Below are positions 50,379-54,522 of a stretch of 54,522 nt of DNA, piece after piece (position 1 is the stretch's first letter; each line of letters opens with the position of its first letter). Below the pieces are notes generated by a model that saw nothing but the letters and a program-made list of their open reading frames with translations, had not been told where the DNA came from and ran no database searches. Position numbers and translations under genes: made by a program. Origin of the DNA: RUG14199 sp964629225 (GTDB lineage Bacteria; Bacillota; Clostridia; Oscillospirales; CAG-272); NCBI GenBank assembly GCA_964629225.1, contig CAZVQC010000012.1:1-54522 (forward strand), read 5' to 3'.

Positions 50379-53353
50379 GATGCGGTATTGACGTGGGTTC
50401 GACCACTTTAAAGCTCATCCTTGCCGACAGCGACGGCAAGATGATATTCAGCCGTTATGAAAGACATCATTCCAAAATATCGGAAACTGCCGTCACGCTT
50501 GTCGGTGAAGCCCTTGAAAAAGCCGGTGATGCGGAGTGCGAGATAGCTCTTTCCGGTTCGGCGGGAATGGGAGTTGCCGAGGATCTGTCGCTTCCTTTTG
50601 TACAGGAGGTCTATGCGGAGAAGATAGCCGTTGAAAATAACGATCCTACGACCGACGTTGTAATCGAGCTTGGCGGAGAGGATGCCAAGATACTGTTTTT
50701 GAGCGGCGGCTTTGAAATGAGGATGAACGGAAGCTGTGCGGGAGGTACGGGAGCCTTCATCGATCAGATGTCCTCTCTTATGAATGTGACGTCCGACGAG
50801 CTTGATGCTCTCGCATCAAGGAGCACACGGCCCTGTACCGTTGCGTCAAGATGCGGAGTTTTTGCCAAATCCGACGTTCAGCCACTTTTGAACCAAGGAA
50901 TACCCAAGGAAGATATTGCGGCGGGCGTTCTTGACGCGGTGGTCAGCCAGACCGTGGCGGGACTTGCTCAAGGGCGTTCGATCCGAGGGAATATCCTCTA
51001 CTTGGGAGGCCCGCTCTATTTTTATCCCACTCTCAGAAAGAGCTTCGATAAGTCTCTTAAAACGGTTGGCAAATGTCCCGAAAACGCCCTCTACTACGTA
51101 GCATTGGGTGCGGCTATGTCCAAAACGGGTTGCAGAATGACCTTGAGCGGTATCGGTGCGTTATTTGCCTCTCGAAAGGCGAGTACCGGATACGCTCATT
51201 CCGAGCCCCTTTTCAAGTCAAGGGAAGAGTACGATGCCTTCAAAAATCGTCATGAAGAAAATTCAAAGGGAATAGCGGAGCTGTCAAGCCCCGCTGATGA
51301 AATGTATCTCGGTATTGACGCCGGCTCAACGACAGTAAAAGCCGTGCTCTGCGACCGTGACGGTAACATATTCAGGCCCTTCTATTCCGCCAACAAAGGC
51401 GACCCGATAGTGCTTTTGCGAAGTTATCTTGACAGCCTTTACAACGACTGGCCGAGTATCAATATCGTCCACAGCGCCGTCACCGGATACGGTGAGGAGC
51501 TGATCAAGAACGCCTTCGACGTTGATATCGGTGTCGTTGAAACGGTAGCCCACTACACTGCGGCAAAAAGATTCAGACCGGACGTGGACTTTATTCTCGA
51601 TATCGGCGGACAGGACATAAAATGCTTTAAGATCAAGAACGGCACCATCGACAGCCTCTACCTCAATGAGGCTTGTTCCTCCGGTTGCGGATCGTTCTTG
51701 CAGACCTTTGCGGCGGCGCTGGGCTATTCCGCGGAGGATTTTGCAAAACTCGGACTGTTTGCAAAAGCACCGGTGGAACTCGGTTCAAGATGCACCGTAT
51801 TCATGAACAGTGCAGTGAAACAGGCGCAAAAGGACGGTGCGGATATCGAAAGCATTGCGGCGGGACTTTTTATCAGTGTGGTCAAGAACGCACTTTACAA
51901 GGTCATCCGTTGCGCCGATGCGGAAAGACTCGGCGATAATATAGTAGTTCAAGGCGGAACGTTCCTTAACGATTCCGTTTTAAGAGCCTTTGAACGCGAG
52001 ACGGGCAAAGAAGTGATACGTCCCAAATACGCGGCACTCATGGGAGCATTGGGCGCGGCGCTTTATGCAAAGGAGCATTCGACGGGAGACTCATCCTTCA
52101 TAACGAAGGAAAAACTTGACTGCTTCACCCACACTGCCAAGACCGTTACCTGCGACGGATGCACCAACAAATGCACCCTCACCGTCAACTCTTTCGGAGA
52201 CGGAAGAAGGTACATTGCAGGCAACAGGTGTCAAAGGCCCATTCATCCCGATGTCACAGAAGAAAAACTTGACCTCTATGATTACAAGAGGGAGCTTTTG
52301 AGTGTTTATCGCAATTTTGAGGCGGATCCCGTAAAGAAGACCGTGGGGATCCCCATGGGACTCAATATGTACGAGCTGCTCCCGTTCTGGCATACCTTCT
52401 TTTCAAGCCTCGGATTCAATGTTCTTGTTTCCCCGGAGTCGGACAGGAAACTCTATCTTGAGGGGCAGCATACTATCCCCTCGGACACGGTGTGCTATCC
52501 TGCCAAGATGATGCACGGACACATCGAGTGGCTTCTCGATAGGGAGCCTGACGTTATCTTCTATCCGGATATGAGTTATAATATTGATGAAGGACTCGGT
52601 GCAAATCACTATAACTGCCCGGTGGTGGCATATTATCCTCAAGTGCTTCTCGATAATGTGGAAAGACTGAATGAAAAAAACTTTATCTGCGATTTTCTCG
52701 GACTGAACGATCCTTCTTATTTCAAAAAACGCATGAAGCTGATACTGCCGAAATGCTTTGACGGGATCTCAAAAAAGGATATCGGCAAAGCGGCAGACCT
52801 TGCCTATGCGGAGTATTCCGACTACCTATCTAAGATAAGAAGCAAGGCGGCGGAATACATAGCACTTGCAAGGCGGGACGGAAAACCGGTAATAGTTCTG
52901 GCGGGCCGCCCGTATCACCTGGATCCGGAGATCAACCACGGTATCCATTCGCTTCTGTGCGACCTTGGTGCGGTGGTCATCAGCGAAGACAGCATCAGCC
53001 ATCTTGTGGATCCGTTTCCCACGGGAGTGCGGAATCAGTGGACTTATCATTCAAGGCTCTACGCTGCGGCAAAATACATAGCGGACAGCCCGGAATATGA
53101 CAATATCAACCTCGTCCAACTGGTATCTTTCGGCTGCGGAGTAGATGCGGTGACGACGGACGAAGTGAGAGAGATACTTGAAAACAGCGGACGAATCTAT
53201 ACTCAGCTTAAGATCGATGAGATATCAAACATGGGTGCGACCGTCATCAGACTGAGAAGTCTCTTCTCCGTGATAGAGGACAGATACGGCAAAACATCTT
53301 CGAAAAAAACTGTCGAGTTATCCGAGAAGAACCGTGAGGCCGTCACTGTCTGA
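50372..53353 (+). CDS. Acyl-CoA dehydratase activase, two ASKHA domains plus DUF2229
   Basis: 993 aa in order: activase domain 1 (residues 1-260: GIDVGSTTLKLIL, ELGGEDAKIL, Cys122 in NGSCAGGTGAF, Cys161 in SRCGVFAKSD); and activase domain 2 (about 310-570: GIDAGSTTVKAVL, DIGGQDIKCF, Cys435/Cys439 in ACSSGCGSF, Cys474 in SRCTVF). A C-x2-C-x3-C zinc or Fe-S knuckle (Cys594, Cys597, Cys601) comes next, then the DUF2229 domain to the end. Cys pairs in the ASKHA domains resemble the bridging 4Fe-4S ligands of HgdC. ATP-driven electron transfer is the known role of the family. No dehydratase is adjacent. ATG overlaps the upstream stop. Confidence 0.87.
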   Translation: MLRCGIDVGSTTLKLILADSDGKMIFSRYERHHSKISETAVTLVGEALEKAGDAECEIALSGSAGMGVAEDLSLPFVQEVYAEKIAVENNDPTTDVVIELGGEDAKILFLSGGFEMRMNGSCAGGTGAFIDQMSSLMNVTSDELDALASRSTRPCTVASRCGVFAKSDVQPLLNQGIPKEDIAAGVLDAVVSQTVAGLAQGRSIRGNILYLGGPLYFYPTLRKSFDKSLKTVGKCPENALYYVALGAAMSKTGCRMTLSGIGALFASRKASTGYAHSEPLFKSREEYDAFKNRHEENSKGIAELSSPADEMYLGIDAGSTTVKAVLCDRDGNIFRPFYSANKGDPIVLLRSYLDSLYNDWPSINIVHSAVTGYGEELIKNAFDVDIGVVETVAHYTAAKRFRPDVDFILDIGGQDIKCFKIKNGTIDSLYLNEACSSGCGSFLQTFAAALGYSAEDFAKLGLFAKAPVELGSRCTVFMNSAVKQAQKDGADIESIAAGLFISVVKNALYKVIRCADAERLGDNIVVQGGTFLNDSVLRAFERETGKEVIRPKYAALMGALGAALYAKEHSTGDSSFITKEKLDCFTHTAKTVTCDGCTNKCTLTVNSFGDGRRYIAGNRCQRPIHPDVTEEKLDLYDYKRELLSVYRNFEADPVKKTVGIPMGLNMYELLPFWHTFFSSLGFNVLVSPESDRKLYLEGQHTIPSDTVCYPAKMMHGHIEWLLDREPDVIFYPDMSYNIDEGLGANHYNCPVVAYYPQVLLDNVERLNEKNFICDFLGLNDPSYFKKRMKLILPKCFDGISKKDIGKAADLAYAEYSDYLSKIRSKAAEYIALARRDGKPVIVLAGRPYHLDPEINHGIHSLLCDLGAVVISEDSISHLVDPFPTGVRNQWTYHSRLYAAAKYIADSPEYDNINLVQLVSFGCGVDAVTTDEVREILENSGRIYTQLKIDEISNMGATVIRLRSLFSVIEDRYGKTSSKKTVELSEKNREAVTV

Positions 53354-53701
53354 TCAAAGTATTCCGAAAAGAGATAATTCACCCGACCGTGCAACGGTCT
53401 CGGCGGCAAGTACAGCCTCATTTACGGCGGAGATAAGGTCATACCTGTCTCCGCCGTACCTTTTTTCGATATCAGAAACTGCTTTTTCCAGTCTTTCAAG
53501 TTCTCCCCGGTTCATCGAAAGGGATAAAAGTACCGAGTTTTCCTCAAGTGTCTCTCTCGGTTTCTCCGGGGAGCCTTCGCTCAGAACGTCATAACACTCG
53601 AATATAACTGTGTTTGCCACTCTCTCCGTAAAATGAGAGTTGATAATAACGGCGACCGTCAACAATACCAAAACGGCCACGGAACAGATAAAAGACCTCA
53701 T
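53354..53701 (-). CDS. DUF4363-family small membrane-anchored protein
   Basis: 115 aa with an N-terminal hydrophobic segment (residues 4-22, FICSVAVLVLLTVAVIINS) that is an anchor or uncleaved signal, then a mostly helical exterior part (ERLEKAVSDIEKRY, DLISAVNEAVLAAETVA). This matches DUF4363, a family often found beside DUF421 genes in spore formers. It starts 10 nt after the DUF421 stop with aggaag upstream. Its stop abuts the stop of the convergent activase gene with no gap. Confidence 0.72.
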   Translation of the reverse strand: MRSFICSVAVLVLLTVAVIINSHFTERVANTVIFECYDVLSEGSPEKPRETLEENSVLLSLSMNRGELERLEKAVSDIEKRYGGDRYDLISAVNEAVLAAETVARSGELSLFGIL

Positions 53702-53711
53702 GATCCACTTC

Positions 53712-54359
53712 CTATTTTAATATGGTAGAGATCTGCCCGTTTCCGTCAACGGTCATAAGGCAGACGTGCTCAAACTCGATACCCCGGTCATGAAGATATC
53801 TTAAGAACCATTCTTCATTCTTTTCACACCGGGCTAAGTTGTCTCTCAGGAACTTGCCATCGCGGACAATGCAGACCGAAACGCCATCGCTATTATTGAA
53901 CGAGGCAGTCGGCGGTTGATTCTTTTGAAAGACCGATATTTGACCGTTATCCTCAATGATGGCGCATTCCACATCGGAAAGAGAAGAAATACCCTTCAGT
54001 CTCATCTCACTCATCAGTTCCGACGTACTCATCCTCATCTTTTCAAGAGCCTTTCTTTGAAGGACTCCTTTTGAGATAATAACGCAGGGACTTCCGAGAA
54101 GTATCTTCCTTGCCCGGCTGCTTTTGAATGTAATGAAAGAAAGTATCACTTCAATAGATACTAAAAGTATTGCCGGAACGACAGCATACAGGATCGGTAT
54201 CTTCCAATCGGTGATGGGAACGACTGCGATTTCGGATAGCATGAGAGTAGTTATCAGTTCTGACACTTCAAGTTCTCCAACCTGCCTTTTTCCCATGAGG
54301 CGTAAAACAACTAAAAGGAAAGCGTAGATAATGACGGTCCTGAGAAAAACTGTCGCCAT
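53712..54359 (-). CDS. DUF421 (YetF-like) membrane protein
   Basis: 215 aa with three N-terminal membrane segments (about 6-24, 34-50, 57-75), the conserved LRLMGKRQVGELEVSELITTLMLSEIAV region and a cytoplasmic part with STSELMSEMRLKGISSLSDVECAIIEDNGQISVF. Function of the family is unknown; YetF homologues in Bacillus are sporulation or germination associated. The start at 54359 is set by cggagg upstream; the frame is open 32 codons further but lacks a site. Confidence 0.85.
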   Translation of the reverse strand: MATVFLRTVIIYAFLLVVLRLMGKRQVGELEVSELITTLMLSEIAVVPITDWKIPILYAVVPAILLVSIEVILSFITFKSSRARKILLGSPCVIISKGVLQRKALEKMRMSTSELMSEMRLKGISSLSDVECAIIEDNGQISVFQKNQPPTASFNNSDGVSVCIVRDGKFLRDNLARCEKNEEWFLRYLHDRGIEFEHVCLMTVDGNGQISTILK

Positions 54360-54407
54360 GAATAACCTCCGAAACAGAGTCAATATTAGCCTTTGCCGTC
54401 GCAAAAG

Positions 54408-54426
54408 AAAAATACCCGGTATTTTT
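54408..54426. promoter_or_regulatory. Palindrome between divergent genes, candidate operator
   Basis: Perfect AAAAATACC-C-GGTATTTTT (9-bp arms) about 50 bp upstream of the DUF421 ATG and just before the rightward promoter. Could be an operator or a terminator-like element. Confidence 0.4.
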
Positions 54427-54448
54427 TGAAAAAATATCATTTTTCTAC

Positions 54449-54477
54449 TTGACAAAGCATATGTGATGTGCTACAAT
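54449..54477 (+). promoter_or_regulatory. Promoter reading out of the window
   Basis: Perfect TTGACA (54449-54454), 17-nt spacer, TACAAT (54472-54477). Confidence 0.85.
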
Positions 54478-54492
54478 AATCAAGCTCACCCG

Positions 54493-54522
54493 ATGAAGGG
54501 GAGGACGCATCTTGAATTTTTC
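54493..54522 (+). CDS. Possible gene start at the window edge
   Basis: Downstream of the promoter an ATG (54493) opens a frame to the edge. A TTG at 54512 with ggggagga upstream is the alternative, in another frame. Ten or fewer codons are visible, so no family can be named. Confidence 0.25.
   Translation, partial: MKGRTHLEFF

Overview
The window reads as chromosomal DNA of an anaerobic, endospore-forming Clostridia-type Firmicute, plausibly an uncultured gut Oscillospirales/Christensenellales relative; that placement is an inference. Support comes from strong AGGAGG-type ribosome binding sites, textbook TTGACA-17-TATAAT promoters, spoVG and a cotJABC spore-coat operon. Also present are an Fe-S acyl-CoA dehydratase-type activase, FakA/FakB-type fatty-acid kinase genes and enzymes for host or microbial glycans. 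I saw no rRNA, tRNA, CRISPR array, intact insertion sequence or phage module.

Layout. 1-5400 holds rplM-rpsI (minus), a PHP phosphoesterase (minus), a decayed mscS channel gene (plus), a 105-aa orphan (minus), rarA (plus), and a free-standing rplJ-rplL operon with an L10-type leader and attenuator. 5540-11730 is a minus-strand operon: DeoR-type regulator, E2, E3, and an E1 whose alpha and beta subunits are fused in one 827-aa chain. 11830-14150 carries murC plus a small membrane protein, then spoVG (all minus). 14160-15000 is non-coding and holds a decayed 132-bp tandem duplication. 15001-19792 is a TetR regulator with two ABC ATPase/permease pairs. 19880-25275 holds a frameshifted acyltransferase, a phosphodiester-glycosidase-type exported protein, an SDR oxidoreductase, and a sialidase-like protein with a small membrane protein.

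25640-32640 contains rplS (minus), a GH29 alpha-L-fucosidase, a three-gene polar amino-acid ABC importer, an acyl-CoA ligase and a second TetR-type regulator. 32658-38295 is one minus-strand operon, nagA-nagB-ROK kinase-mtlD-like-fba, that would take amino sugars and a hexitol phosphate into glycolysis. mtaB follows, then upp with an attenuator-like leader and two RluA-family pseudouridine synthase genes. After a hairpin-rich gap comes cotJABC (minus). 44653-53353 is a long plus-strand run: HdeD-like membrane protein, PgsA fused to a VTT/DedA domain, FakB, FakA, and a two-gene split version of the large dehydratase activase with the part order reversed. The window ends with a DUF421/DUF4363 pair (minus) and a promoter that reads out of the right edge.

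How it fits together. Cytoplasmic glycosidases (fucosidase, sialidase-like) and the nag operon suggest use of mucin-like or milk-type glycans. Fatty-acid phosphorylation (FakA/B), acyl-CoA ligation, PgsA and the broken acyltransferase form a scattered membrane-lipid theme. The points most worth a second look are the PgsA-VTT fusion, the split activase, the fused E1, the five-gene nag operon with its extended ROK protein, the upp leader, the 132-bp repeat and the mscS pseudogene.
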